From JACQFK01 sp041482015 (lineage in GTDB: Bacteria; Planctomycetota; MHYJ01; JACPRB01), in assembly GCA_041482015.1 (NCBI GenBank), contig JBGPCZ010000001.1, positions 1 to 64,000 on the forward strand: a stretch of DNA of 64,000 nt, given 5' to 3'. Below the pieces are notes generated by a model. The model worked only from the letters and a program-made list of their open reading frames with translations. It was not told the origin of the DNA and made no database searches. Both the position numbers and the translations under genes were made by a program. This document shows positions 16,558 to 24,886 of the stretch, in pieces; within the stretch, counting starts at the first letter, position 1, and each line of letters starts with the position of its first letter.

Positions 16558-18564
16558 ATGCGCCGAATCGCCTGCCTCGCCGTCGTGCTCGCCCCGCTCT
16601 GCGCCGCCGGCGCGCCGCAGCAGAAGGAGTCCTGCAAGCCGCCGGACGAGTTCATCAAGACGTTCAAGCTCCACGAGGGGCTCGACGTCACCTGCTTCGC
16701 GCAGGAGCCCGGCTGCATCAACCCGACCGACATGGACATCGACGAGCGCGGCCGGGTCTGGTGGGTGGAGTCGATGAACTACCGTGGCTCAAAGATGCGG
16801 CCGGAGGGCGACCGCATCATGATCGCCGAGGACACGAAGGGCGAAGGGAAGGCCGACAGCTACAAGGTCTTCTACCAGGGGCCTGAGCTCATCGGGCCCC
16901 TCGGGATCTGCGTCCTGGGCAGCAAGGTCTACGTCGCCCAGTCGCCCCGCATGTGGGTCTTCACGATCGACGCGTCCGGTGACAAGGCCCTCGGGCCTCC
17001 CGAGGTCTTCGTCGACGGCTTCGGGGGCGTGAACCACGACCACGGCCTCCACTCGATCATGTTCGGCCCCGACGGCCGGTTCTATTTCAACGCGGGGAAC
17101 GACGGCTCCAACGGCCTGCTGCTCAAGAACGGAAAGGGCGAGGTCATCATCGACTCGACCGGCAGCGAGGTGGGTGGAAAGGGCCAGAAGTGGCGCGGCG
17201 GCCCCCGCGGCGGCGCCGGGCAGCACTACACGAACGGCATGGCGTTCCGCTGCAATCCCGACGGCACCGGCTTCGAGGTCCTCGGCCACAACTTCCGGAA
17301 CAACTACGAGGTCTGCAGCGATTCCTTTGGCACCGCCTGGCAGTCCGACAATGACGACGACGGCAACCAAGGCGTCCGGATCAACTACGTCATGGAGGGC
17401 GGCAACTTCGGATACGTCGGCTATTACAAGGACACGAGCTGGGGCCGCGACCAGGGCGCGCACCCCGGCCAGACCCGCCAGGAGGCGCACTTTCACCAGC
17501 GCGACCCCGGCGTGGTGCCCAACCTCCTGATGACGGGTGGCGGCTCGCCGTGCGGCATCTGCGTCTACGAGGGCGACCTCATCCCGGAACTCCGCGGCAA
17601 GCTCCTCCACTGCGACGCGGGCCCGAACGTCGTGCGCGTCTACACGCCCATCCCCGCGGGCGGCGGATACGTCTGCGAATCGGCCGATCTCATCCACTCT
17701 TCCGATCGCTGGTTCCGGCCCGATGACGTCTGCGTGGGCGTCGACGGCGCGATCTACGTCTCCGACTGGACCGACCCGGGCGTCGGCGGGCACGCGACGG
17801 GGGACAGGGATCCCAAGACGATCAGCGGCCGCATCTACCGCATCGCGCCCAAGGGGAACAAGACGGCCGTCCCCAAGCTCGACCTCGAGACGGTCGCCGG
17901 GCAGATCGACGCGCTCAGCTCGCCCAACCTGGCCCGGCGGTACCTCGGGTACCAGAAGCTCGTCGCCGGCGGCGAAGCCGCGCAGGCCGCGCTCGAGAAG
18001 CTCTGGTATACGTCCGGCAACTCGCGCCTCCGCGCCCGGGCGCTCTGGCTGCTCGCGCGCGGCCCCAAGGGAGCGGACTGGGTCGCCGCCGCGATGAAGG
18101 ACAAGGACGTCGACCTCCGCGTCTGCGCGTTCCGGGCGGCGCGGCTCATCAAGATGGACATGGTCTCGCTCTCCAAGCAGGCGCTCTCGGACCCCAGCCT
18201 CTTCATGGCGCGCGAGATCTGCCTCGCGATGAACTACCAGCCGACCTCGAGCGCGCTCGACATCCTGGTCTCGCTGGCCGACAAGGTGGTCGCGCCGACC
18301 GCCGACCAGGCGCTTCCCACGGAGGGCAAGGACGACAACAAGTTCACCGCGGAGAAGGAGAAGGCTCGGCAGGCCCGCTATGTCCCGCGCTGGTACCTCG
18401 AGGCCCTCGGCATCGGGTGCACCGGCCGCGAGAAGGAAGTCCTGGAGGCGTGGCAGAAGACCGGGAAGAACAAGGACCCGAAAGTCGCGGAGTACATCGC
18501 CTGGCGCCTCAACCGCGTGATCCCCGAGGCTCCCCCGCCGCCCCCGAAGGACAAGGGGAAATAA
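16558..18564 (+). CDS. PVC-type membrane-bound dehydrogenase propeller (heme on separate gene)
   Basis: 668 residues; signal peptide MRRIACLAVVLAPLCAAGA. The Pirellula/Verrucomicrobium N-terminal domain is evident from 'TDMDIDERGRVWWVESMNY', 'MIAEDTKGEGKADSYKVFY', 'HDHGLHSIMFGPDGRFYFN', 'GGNFGYVGYY' and 'CVGVDGAIYVSDWTDPGVG'. The last ~180 residues are HEAT-like helices. No CxxCH is present; the next gene, whose ATG overlaps this stop by one base (TAATG), supplies a C-IA-C-H heme site. The pair therefore mirrors the split at 3816-6188/2059-3804. The probable role is periplasmic oxidation of a sugar-like substrate with electron transfer to the cytochrome; no catalytic residues could be confirmed. 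Confidence 0.85.
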   Translation: MRRIACLAVVLAPLCAAGAPQQKESCKPPDEFIKTFKLHEGLDVTCFAQEPGCINPTDMDIDERGRVWWVESMNYRGSKMRPEGDRIMIAEDTKGEGKADSYKVFYQGPELIGPLGICVLGSKVYVAQSPRMWVFTIDASGDKALGPPEVFVDGFGGVNHDHGLHSIMFGPDGRFYFNAGNDGSNGLLLKNGKGEVIIDSTGSEVGGKGQKWRGGPRGGAGQHYTNGMAFRCNPDGTGFEVLGHNFRNNYEVCSDSFGTAWQSDNDDDGNQGVRINYVMEGGNFGYVGYYKDTSWGRDQGAHPGQTRQEAHFHQRDPGVVPNLLMTGGGSPCGICVYEGDLIPELRGKLLHCDAGPNVVRVYTPIPAGGGYVCESADLIHSSDRWFRPDDVCVGVDGAIYVSDWTDPGVGGHATGDRDPKTISGRIYRIAPKGNKTAVPKLDLETVAGQIDALSSPNLARRYLGYQKLVAGGEAAQAALEKLWYTSGNSRLRARALWLLARGPKGADWVAAAMKDKDVDLRVCAFRAARLIKMDMVSLSKQALSDPSLFMAREICLAMNYQPTSSALDILVSLADKVVAPTADQALPTEGKDDNKFTAEKEKARQARYVPRWYLEALGIGCTGREKEVLEAWQKTGKNKDPKVAEYIAWRLNRVIPEAPPPPPKDKGK

Positions 18565-19313
18565 TGCGGACGCTCTTCGCCCTGCTGCTCGTCGCGGCCC
18601 AGGGCGACGACGTCGCGAAGGGCGTCAAGCTGCTCCTTGACCCGACCGCTCCGCTCGCCGAGCGTGAGACGGCCGTCAAGACCCTCGCGAAGTCAAAGGC
18701 CGGGGCCGAGGCGATGATCGCGCTCGTCGACGCGGAGAAGTTCCCCGAGGAGATGAAGGCCACCGCGCGGTTCGCCCTCGCCGCCAGCCCCGACGCCGCC
18801 GCTCGCGAGTTGGGCGAGAAGAAGCTCCCCCGCCTGCAGAGCAAGGACGGATCGCCCCTCCCGCCGATCCACGAGCTGGTCGCGAGGAAGGGAGACCCGG
18901 CGAACGGCGCGAAGGTGTTCCGGCGGACGGAAGGGCCCAACTGCATCGCCTGCCACCAGATCGCCGACGAGGGCAAGATGGTGGGCCCGCCGCTCACCAC
19001 GGTCGGCCTCAAGTTGAGCAAGGAGCAGATGGTCGAGTCGATCCTGACCCCCAGCGCGTCGATCCTGATGGGCTACGAAAACTGGGCGGTGCGGACGAAG
19101 GACGGCGACGTGAAGACGGGGATCAAGGTCGAGGACACGGACGACCACGTCACGCTCAAGGACAACCAGGGCGAGTACATCGACATCCCCGTGGCCAAGA
19201 TCGCCGAGAAGAAGATGCTCAAGCTCTCGATGATGCCCGAGGAGCTGACGAAGTCGATGACGGCGCAGGAGCTGGTCGACCTGGTCGAGTACATGAGCAC
19301 GCTGCGACAGTAG
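18564..19313 (+). CDS. Secreted c-type cytochrome (PVC heme-binding domain)
   Basis: 249 residues from the ATG at 18564 with a short signal peptide (MRTLFALLLVAAQG). HEAT-like helices occupy about 15-95, then a single heme motif C127-IA-C130-H131 in the PVC-type context 'GAKVFRRTEGPNCIACH', 'KMVGPPLTTVG', 'ESILTPSASILMGYEN' and 'LSMMPEELTKSMTAQELVDL', which carries the distal Met region. The frame extends upstream inside the preceding gene, but the signal peptide and TAATG overlap favour 18564. It probably accepts electrons from the translationally coupled propeller protein. Confidence 0.9.
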   Translation: MRTLFALLLVAAQGDDVAKGVKLLLDPTAPLAERETAVKTLAKSKAGAEAMIALVDAEKFPEEMKATARFALAASPDAAARELGEKKLPRLQSKDGSPLPPIHELVARKGDPANGAKVFRRTEGPNCIACHQIADEGKMVGPPLTTVGLKLSKEQMVESILTPSASILMGYENWAVRTKDGDVKTGIKVEDTDDHVTLKDNQGEYIDIPVAKIAEKKMLKLSMMPEELTKSMTAQELVDLVEYMSTLRQ

Positions 19314-19322
19314 GAGGTCCTT

Positions 19323-19976
19323 ATGAAGACGATCCTTGCGCTTCCCCTGCTTTTCCTTGTCCAGGACAAGCCGCTCTTCGAGGAGAAGTTCGACGGTAAG
19401 CTTTCCGACGGGTGGGCGTGGGTGCGCGAGGACGCCGCGGGCTGGAAGCTCGAGGCCGGCGCGATCAAGATCAAGGCGCAGGCAGGGACGATCTTCTACA
19501 AGACGAACACCGCGAAGAACATGCTCCTGCGCGCCTCGCCCGTCGCGGGCACGGAGGCGGAGCCGGTCGCCGCGGAGGTCTCGGTGGGCAGCGAGCCCGC
19601 GGTGAACGGCGAGCAGGCGGGGCTGCTGCTGTACGTCGACGACGGGAATTACGTGAAGCTGGTCCGCGAGTACGACAAGCCGAAGGACGGCGAAGGGAAG
19701 GTCGCGGCGGTCATGCTCCGGGAAGCCAAGGGGATCCCCGAGCCTTTCCAGAAGAAGCCCGAGTCGCCGGCCCGGCTCCGTCTCGTTTGGGCCGGCCCGA
19801 AGGTGACCGGCCAGTACCGGACGCCCGAAGGCAAGGAGTGGGTCACCGTCGCAACCGTTGATGCGCCGGCCGGCGAGAATCCCCGCTTCGGGCTCTGCTG
19901 CAATGGCGCCCCCGTCGATGCCGATCGCTGGGCGACCCTCAGCGCCTTTCGGATCGTCAGGGCAACTGTTAAGTGA
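19323..19976 (+). CDS. Secreted concanavalin-A-like (DUF1349-type) protein
   Basis: 217 residues; the ATG at 19323 follows a strong taggaggtcc ribosome site, and the N-terminus is a signal peptide (MKTILALPLLFLVQDK). The sequence looks like the beta-sandwich found at the C-terminus of GH43 xylosidases and in DUF1349 proteins: 'GWKLEAGAIKIKAQAG', 'EQAGLLLYVDDGNYVKLVRE', 'ARLRLVWAGPKVTGQYR' and 'RFGLCCNG'. A glycan-binding accessory role is inferred. Its last four sense codons and stop (gca act gtt aag tga) lie almost wholly inside the 117-bp repeat starting at 19964, so the repeat supplies its stop codon. Confidence 0.75.
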   Translation: MKTILALPLLFLVQDKPLFEEKFDGKLSDGWAWVREDAAGWKLEAGAIKIKAQAGTIFYKTNTAKNMLLRASPVAGTEAEPVAAEVSVGSEPAVNGEQAGLLLYVDDGNYVKLVREYDKPKDGEGKVAAVMLREAKGIPEPFQKKPESPARLRLVWAGPKVTGQYRTPEGKEWVTVATVDAPAGENPRFGLCCNGAPVDADRWATLSAFRIVRATVK

Positions 19977-20080
19977 CGAATCGGATTCCTCACTTAACAG
20001 TTGCAGCGCGGCCCAAGGGGAGCCCCGTGGAAGCGATCCTCAACTGTTAAGTGACAGATCCGATCTGTCACTTAACAGTT
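19964..20080. repeat. 117-bp tripartite palindromic repeat, copy 1
   Basis: Three 39-nt modules: hairpin A (19964-20002), GC-rich linker (20003-20041) and hairpin B (20042-20080). Both hairpins have the arm aactgttaagtga and its exact complement. In B the complementarity continues to a 19-bp perfect arm around one central base; A has a C-C mismatch and an inner gaatc/gattc stem. The linker contains gggg-ag-cccc. Copy 2 at 26073-26189 is in the same orientation and differs at only four linker positions. Copy 1 lies between convergent gene ends. Confidence 0.95.
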
Positions 20081-20082
20081 GG

Positions 20083-21186
20083 CTACATCTTGGGCATCAG
20101 GCGGCGGGTTCCGTTTGACGAACCCTCCGTCGCAAGGGCCCCCCGCAGGAAACGGTCCATGCTGCGGGCGCGCGAGAGCGCCGCGTCGTAGGTGATCACC
20201 GCCTTCTGGTACAGGTCCTGGAGGCATTGGTCCATCGTGTTCATCCCGTCCTTCCGACCCGTCTCGACGAGGTTGTAGAGCTGGTGGAGGTTGTTTTCGC
20301 GAATCACGTTCCGCACCGCCGGGTTGGCCACCATCACCTCGTACGCCAGCGCGCGACCCTTCCGATCCGCCCGCGGGATCAGGTCCTGCGTGATCACCGC
20401 CTGCAGCGAGTTTGCCAATTGAAGGACGATCTGCCTTTGCTGGTCGCCCGGGAAGACCGCCGTGATCCGCTCGACCGTCTGCATCGTGTTGGGCGTGTGG
20501 AGCGTCGCGATCACCAGGTGGCCCGTCTCCGCCGCGGTGAGCGCCGTCGAGATCGCCTCCCGCTCGCGCATCTCGCCGACCACGATTACGTCGGGATTCT
20601 GCCGGAGGACGTGGATGAGCGCGCGCGAGAACGAGAGCGTGTCCGTGTGGACTTCCTGCTGGACCACGAGCGCCTTCTGCGGCCGGTGCACATATTCCAC
20701 CGGGTCCTCGATCGTGACGACCTTGCACCGCCGTTCCCGGTTGATCACGTCGACCATGTAGTTGAGCGTCGTCGTCTTCCCCGACCCGGTCGCTCCCGCG
20801 ATCAGGACCAATCCGTTGGGCTTCCGGGACAGCTCGTCGACGATGGGAGGAAGCCCCAGCGTGTTCGCGTCGGGGATGTGGAACGTGCAGAGGCGGACCG
20901 AGAACTCGGGGTTCCCCGCGTGGAAGTAGACCGTGACCCGCGCGCGGGCCTTGTCGCTGTCGAACAGGGAGAAACAGAGCTCCCTCTCCTTCTCGAAATG
21001 ACGCATCTGCTCCTCGTTCAGGAGCCCGTCGGCCATCTCGCGGAGGTGCGACGCCTCCAGCGGCGGGGCGTTCGCCAGGATGATCTCGCCGTTGATGCGG
21101 AGCGACGGCGGGACTCCGGCGATCAGGTGCAGGTCCGACGCGTTCTTCGCGCGCGCCGCCCGGATGAGCTCGAGGACCGTGTTCAC
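20083..21186 (-). CDS. pilT: PilT-type twitching/retraction ATPase
   Basis: 367 residues from a GTG at 21186 preceded by taggaggg; the frame runs further upstream but lacks PilT similarity there. The hexameric secretion-ATPase signature is complete: Walker A 'GATGSGKTTT' with K137, the Asp-box region 'VVTIEDPVEYVH', Walker B 'DVIVVGEMRE', the His box 'AETGHLVIATLHT', and 'VRNVIREN', matching the AIRNLIRE motif specific to PilT retraction ATPases. It should power type IV pilus depolymerisation at the inner membrane. It ends the seven-gene operon, 11 bp after the TPR gene, and stops 2 bp from repeat copy 1. Retraction ATPases also serve other filament systems, so the partner filament is open. 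Confidence 0.93.
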   Translation of the reverse strand: MNTVLELIRAARAKNASDLHLIAGVPPSLRINGEIILANAPPLEASHLREMADGLLNEEQMRHFEKERELCFSLFDSDKARARVTVYFHAGNPEFSVRLCTFHIPDANTLGLPPIVDELSRKPNGLVLIAGATGSGKTTTLNYMVDVINRERRCKVVTIEDPVEYVHRPQKALVVQQEVHTDTLSFSRALIHVLRQNPDVIVVGEMREREAISTALTAAETGHLVIATLHTPNTMQTVERITAVFPGDQQRQIVLQLANSLQAVITQDLIPRADRKGRALAYEVMVANPAVRNVIRENNLHQLYNLVETGRKDGMNTMDQCLQDLYQKAVITYDAALSRARSMDRFLRGALATEGSSNGTRRLMPKM

Positions 21187-21197
21187 AAGGTTCCCTC

Positions 21198-21977
21198 CTA
21201 CCGGAAGATCCCGGTCAGCGCCGCCCAGGCTCGCGCCAGCGGGCCCTGGCCCTCCACGGCCGCCAGCGCGGCCCTCGACAGTTCGAAATCGCGGTCCAGC
21301 GAGAGGGCCTGGCGATAGGAGCTCTCCGCGCTGCCCTGCATCCCGAGCGCGGCCTGGCAGTCTCCCAGCACGTGCAGGACGAACGGCGCGCCCGGCTCCT
21401 GCTTCATCGACTTCGTGGCCCACGCCATCGCCCGCGAGAAGTGGCGATGCCAGTAGCAGCTCCGGGCGATCCGCAGCTGCATGAACCAGTCGTGGCGGGA
21501 TTCGGCCGACGCCTTCTCGAAGCAATGCTCGTCGTTCGCCTGCCGGCCGGCCATCAATGCCTCACCGCGCGACAGCCAGACGAGCGGTGTCGTCCCCCGC
21601 TGCGACAGCGCCGCATCCGAAAACTGGATCGAGCGGTCCGTGTCCCCGAGACGCGCCCAGGCGACCGCCTTCCCCGAGAGGAGCTCCGGGTGGTCGCGGT
21701 GAACCTCGAGCGCCTTGTCCGACCAGAGCTTCGCCTCGTTGTGCTCCCCAAGCTCGATCAGCATCTGCACCTGCCCCACCCAGGCGGCGTGCACGTTCGC
21801 GTTGAACTCCAGCGCCCGCGAGTAGCAGCGGAGCCCCCGCTCGAACCGCGCGGAGCGGTGGTCCTGGTCGCCGAGGTGGATGTAGTAGCCCTCGTCGCGG
21901 ATCTCCTGCCCGGCCGACGACCGCTCCTCACCCGGCGGTTCGTGCCCGTCGAACTCCAGGTTCGAGAATCTACCCAC
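21198..21977 (-). CDS. TPR protein
   Basis: 259 residues from a GTG at 21977 (MGRFSNLEFDGHEPPGEER), preceded by a G-rich Shine-Dalgarno and overlapping the upstream stop by 8 bp; longer upstream starts would run far into the neighbour. Tetratricopeptide repeats fill most of the protein: 'ARFERGLRCYSRALEFNAN', 'NEAKLWSDKALEVHRDHPE', 'DTDRSIQFSDAALSQRG' and 'GSAESSYRQALSLDRDFE'. No signal peptide is seen, so it is probably cytoplasmic and an adaptor for assembly. Position directly before pilT suggests a link to the pilus machinery or to the AAA+/DUF1257 module. Confidence 0.75.
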   Translation of the reverse strand: MGRFSNLEFDGHEPPGEERSSAGQEIRDEGYYIHLGDQDHRSARFERGLRCYSRALEFNANVHAAWVGQVQMLIELGEHNEAKLWSDKALEVHRDHPELLSGKAVAWARLGDTDRSIQFSDAALSQRGTTPLVWLSRGEALMAGRQANDEHCFEKASAESRHDWFMQLRIARSCYWHRHFSRAMAWATKSMKQEPGAPFVLHVLGDCQAALGMQGSAESSYRQALSLDRDFELSRAALAAVEGQGPLARAWAALTGIFR

Positions 21978-22629
21978 CGCCGCCCCCCGATCGGCGCGAC
22001 GCCCACCAGCGTCCGGCCCGTGCCGAGATCCAAAGGGAGATAACGAACAGAAACCCCAAGGCGACGAGACGCCCCGGGTCGATCGCATTCGTCGGAAAGC
22101 TGAAGAGGCCGTCCCGGTTCACACGGGTCGCGGGGACGAAGACGTTCGCGAGGAACGTCAGGAGGGGCCAGTACACCAGGAGGAGCGCGGCCAGGATGGC
22201 GACCATCGCCGTCGCGCGCCGCCCAGGCAGTGGGCTCTGCGCCCACGGCGTGAGATCCAGGATGCAGAACGCGTGCGCGGAGACGCACAGACCGAAGAGC
22301 ATCTGCCCGCCCAGCCCGGAGAACGACTGGATGCTCAGGCTGATCAGGGCGACGATGACCGCCATGAAGATCAGTCCGCGACCGACCCTCCCGGACAGGA
22401 TGTGTCCAAGCCCGGGGATCAACGACGCCAGGACCAGAACCCACGGGTTGCCCGTCCACACGGGGAGACGGAACCCGAACCGCTGGTCGAGCAGGCGTTG
22501 CGAGACGCTTCCGTCCGCCGCGCGCGGCGGCGTGACGGCGATGAACCGGTCCTCGTCGAACACATACTTGCAGCGACGGCAGACGCGGTCGTCGAGTCCC
22601 CGGGTGAGGCCGCATTTCGCGCACTTCAT
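21970..22629 (-). CDS. Zinc-ribbon multi-pass membrane protein
   Basis: 219 residues. The N-terminus holds a C3-x2-C6 ... C17-x2-C20 zinc ribbon (MKCAKCGL, VCRRCKY), followed from about residue 55 by four to five hydrophobic segments ('NPWVLVLASLIPGLGHILSG', 'LIFMAVIVALISLSIQSF', 'MVAILAALLLVYWPLLTFLA', 'LVALGFLFVISLWISA'). The 'SLIPGLGHILSGRVGRG' stretch resembles a TM2-like/GxGH turn. It starts 3 bp after the DUF2997 gene. Function unknown; a cytoplasmic ribbon tethered to the inner membrane could anchor the operon's soluble proteins (inference). Confidence 0.7.
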   Translation of the reverse strand: MKCAKCGLTRGLDDRVCRRCKYVFDEDRFIAVTPPRAADGSVSQRLLDQRFGFRLPVWTGNPWVLVLASLIPGLGHILSGRVGRGLIFMAVIVALISLSIQSFSGLGGQMLFGLCVSAHAFCILDLTPWAQSPLPGRRATAMVAILAALLLVYWPLLTFLANVFVPATRVNRDGLFSFPTNAIDPGRLVALGFLFVISLWISARAGRWWASRRSGGGGG

Positions 22630-22632
22630 GGT

Positions 22633-22851
22633 CTACCCCTGGCGGCGCTCCTGCTGCCGCAGCTCCGACGCGATCTTCACCTGGGAATCGGGCTCGTAGT
22701 ACTCCGCCGTCAGCTCCTGGCTCTGCAGCGTTCCCACGATCCGCTGGACGAGCTTCACGTACTCCAGGCAGCTCTTTCCCTTCGCGCCCTCCGTGCGGAC
22801 GCGCACTTTTCCGTCCTTGCCGATTTCGATCTGGAGGTCATGCGATTCCAT
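22633..22851 (-). CDS. DUF2997 family protein
   Basis: 72 residues from the ATG at 22851 (MESHDLQIEIGKDGKVRV). The pattern 'IEIGKDGKVRVRTEGAKGKS' followed by a Cys-Leu-Glu helix ('CLEYVKLVQRIVG') is characteristic of DUF2997, a small protein known in cyanobacteria and other bacteria beside DUF1257 (Ycf35). The conserved single Cys in GKSC is retained. It is 4 bp downstream of the DUF1257 gene. The C-terminus (about 47-72) is charged and longer than the family core. Biochemical function is not known. Confidence 0.8.
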   Translation of the reverse strand: MESHDLQIEIGKDGKVRVRTEGAKGKSCLEYVKLVQRIVGTLQSQELTAEYYEPDSQVKIASELRQQERRQG

Positions 22852-22855
22852 AAGG

Positions 22856-23311
22856 CTATCCCTCGTAGCGGCGCACGTGCAGACGGATGGACCCGTCGGG
22901 CGTCCGCTCCTCCCCGACAGTCGAGAACCCGCTCTGCCCCAGTTCCTGGGACAGCCGGCGGTAGACGTACTGCTGGATGACCTGGCCGGAAAGCTCCTCG
23001 CCGATCTCGCGCAGGCGGTCCTTGTCGACATCTCCTTCCACGCAGGTGCGGAACTGGCCGCGCGCGTCGCGGGAGAAGATCACCCGCACGCCCTGCCGCT
23101 CGACGACGATCTGCTGGTCCGGCGACATGGAGTCGGCGACGACCTCCGAGTTCTCCATCGAGAGCTGCACCGACTGCAGGGCCGCCTTCTTCTGAGGCTC
23201 CTTCTCCTTCACGACCCGGAACCCCGCGGCCGCGGCCGCGGCCACGACGGCCGAGGCAAGCACCGGCCACGACGCGATGATCACCGGGGCGAGCAAGATA
23301 ACGGCACTCAT
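22856..23311 (-). CDS. DUF1257 (Ycf35-like) protein with N-terminal hydrophobic anchor
   Basis: 151 residues. The C-terminal half matches the DUF1257/Ycf35 pattern: 'GDVDKDRLREIGEELSGQVI', then 'QQYVYRRLSQELGQSGFS' and 'ERTPDGSIRLHVRRY', equivalent to the family's QrYAy...GF...edG.irl end. The usual soluble N-terminus is replaced by a 30-residue hydrophobic Ala/Val stretch (MSAVILLAPVIIASW, SAVVAAAAAAGF), predicting a membrane anchor or signal sequence. It lies 10 bp after the AAA+ gene and 4 bp before DUF2997. Identification rests on the C-terminal pattern and the neighbourhood. Confidence 0.7.
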   Translation of the reverse strand: MSAVILLAPVIIASWPVLASAVVAAAAAAGFRVVKEKEPQKKAALQSVQLSMENSEVVADSMSPDQQIVVERQGVRVIFSRDARGQFRTCVEGDVDKDRLREIGEELSGQVIQQYVYRRLSQELGQSGFSTVGEERTPDGSIRLHVRRYEG

Positions 23312-23321
23312 GTCTTCCTCC

Positions 23322-24884
23322 TTACAGCTCGATCCTCCGCCCGGGCTGGACCGACACGGTCTCCCGCGGCGACGCCAGTCGCGCCCGGCCCTCGGCCCAC
23401 GACCGCAGCCGGTTGAGATCCCCTTCCATCGTCCTCGACAGCGGCACCGTCTCGCGCAGCGCCTTCTCCACGTGCTCCGTGCACAGCGGCGCGTCCTCCG
23501 AGAAGGCGTCGTACAGGGCCGAGACGACCGCCTCCTCGATCTCCGCGCCGCTGAACCCCAGGGCCTCCCGCGACAGCGCGTCGACGTCGAACTCCTTCGG
23601 CTCCCTCTTCCGCAGGCCGAGGTGGATCCGGAGGATCTCCTTGCGCTCCTCCTCGTTCGGAAGATCGACGAAGAAGATCTCGTCGAACCGGCCCTTGCGG
23701 AGGAGCTCCGGCGGGAGCTCGCTGATGTTGTTCGCGGTCGCGATCACGAAGACCGAGGAGCTCTTCTCCGAGAGCCACGTGAGGAACGTGCTGAACACGC
23801 GCGCGGTCGTCCCCGAGTCGGTGTTCCCCGACGATTTCGACCCGGCCATCGCCTTTTCGATCTCGTCCACCCAGAGGACGACCGGCGCGATCGACTCGGC
23901 GACCTGGATCGCGCGCCGCATGTTCTCCTCGGACGAACCGACGAGGCTGCCGAACATGCGTCCGACGTCGAGGCGCAACAACGGCATGCCCCAGAGCCCC
24001 GACACCGCCTTCGCGCACAGGCTCTTCCCGCACCCCTGCACGCCGAGGAGAAAGACCCCCTTGGGCGGCGGGAGCCCGAAGTCCCTCGCCTTGTCGGAAA
24101 ACGCGAGCGCGCGCTTGCGGAGCCACTCCTTCAGATGGCCCATCCCGCCCACCTGCTCGAACTGCGCCTCGGTCTCGTAGTAGTCGAGGAGCCCGCTCTT
24201 CCGGATAATCTGCCGCTTCTCGGAGAAGACGGCCTGGATGTCGTCCTCGCCGAGCTTGCCGCCGTTGACCAGGATCTTGGCGAAGACGTTCTCCGCCTCC
24301 GAGAGCGTCAGGCCCAGCGCGGCCTTCAGCAGGCGCTCCCGCGAGTCCGAGGCGATGTCGATCTTCACGTTCGGCTGCTGCCGGACCTCCTGCACGATCC
24401 GGTCCAGGAGGGCGGAGATGTCCCGCGCCGCCGGGAGCGGGAAGTCGATCACCGTCACTTCCTTCTCGAGCTCCGGCGGCAACTCCATGACGGGCGAGAC
24501 GAGCACGATCGTCTTGTAGCTGTTCTTCAGCTGGATACCGATCTCCTTGAGCTTGCGGATCACCGCGAAGTTGTTGCGCGAGAGGAACGGGTGGAGGTCC
24601 TTGAAGACGTAGATGGCCGGCTCCACCTGGTCGATCACGTGGTCGAGCGCGGCGAGGGGGTCCTTGGTCGTCGAAGCTCGCGGGCGCTGCGACTGGACGG
24701 ACGTGCCGCCCGGAACGACGCCCGTGCTGAAGGACCACTCGAAGAGACGCTTGTTACGCTTCTTCGCCACCTCGGCCAGCCAGTCCTGGACCCGCTGCTC
24801 CTCCCACGACACGATGTACAGGATCGGGTACCGGGCCCGGATGAGGACCTCGATCTCCTCGAGCGCGCTCTTGCATTTTTTCAA
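23322..24884 (-). CDS. Ycf46-like AAA+ ATPase
   Basis: 520 residues from a TTG at 24884, chosen because tggaggg lies seven bases upstream and family similarity begins there ('ALEEIEVLIRARYPILYIVS'); earlier starts would overlap the radical SAM gene. The N-terminal part (about 1-200) matches the degenerate NTPase-like region of algal/cyanobacterial Ycf46 ('PAIYVFKDLHPFL'). The AAA+ core has Walker A 'GVQGCGKSL' (K287), Walker B 'APVVLWVDEIEKAM', sensor 'VFVIATANNISELPPELLRK' with arginine finger 'GRFDE', and the C-terminal lid 'EALGFSGAEIEEAVVSA'. It should be a hexameric remodelling ATPase. Ycf46 is linked to Ycf35 by shared plastid/cyanobacterial distribution. Confidence 0.85.
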   Translation of the reverse strand: MKKCKSALEEIEVLIRARYPILYIVSWEEQRVQDWLAEVAKKRNKRLFEWSFSTGVVPGGTSVQSQRPRASTTKDPLAALDHVIDQVEPAIYVFKDLHPFLSRNNFAVIRKLKEIGIQLKNSYKTIVLVSPVMELPPELEKEVTVIDFPLPAARDISALLDRIVQEVRQQPNVKIDIASDSRERLLKAALGLTLSEAENVFAKILVNGGKLGEDDIQAVFSEKRQIIRKSGLLDYYETEAQFEQVGGMGHLKEWLRKRALAFSDKARDFGLPPPKGVFLLGVQGCGKSLCAKAVSGLWGMPLLRLDVGRMFGSLVGSSEENMRRAIQVAESIAPVVLWVDEIEKAMAGSKSSGNTDSGTTARVFSTFLTWLSEKSSSVFVIATANNISELPPELLRKGRFDEIFFVDLPNEEERKEILRIHLGLRKREPKEFDVDALSREALGFSGAEIEEAVVSALYDAFSEDAPLCTEHVEKALRETVPLSRTMEGDLNRLRSWAEGRARLASPRETVSVQPGRRIEL

Positions 24885-24886
24885 GG

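Noticed and set aside
19964..20080. CRISPR-like array
   Set aside because: Only two palindromic units per copy, internally palindromic, with a conserved linker in both copies instead of variable spacers, and no cas genes.
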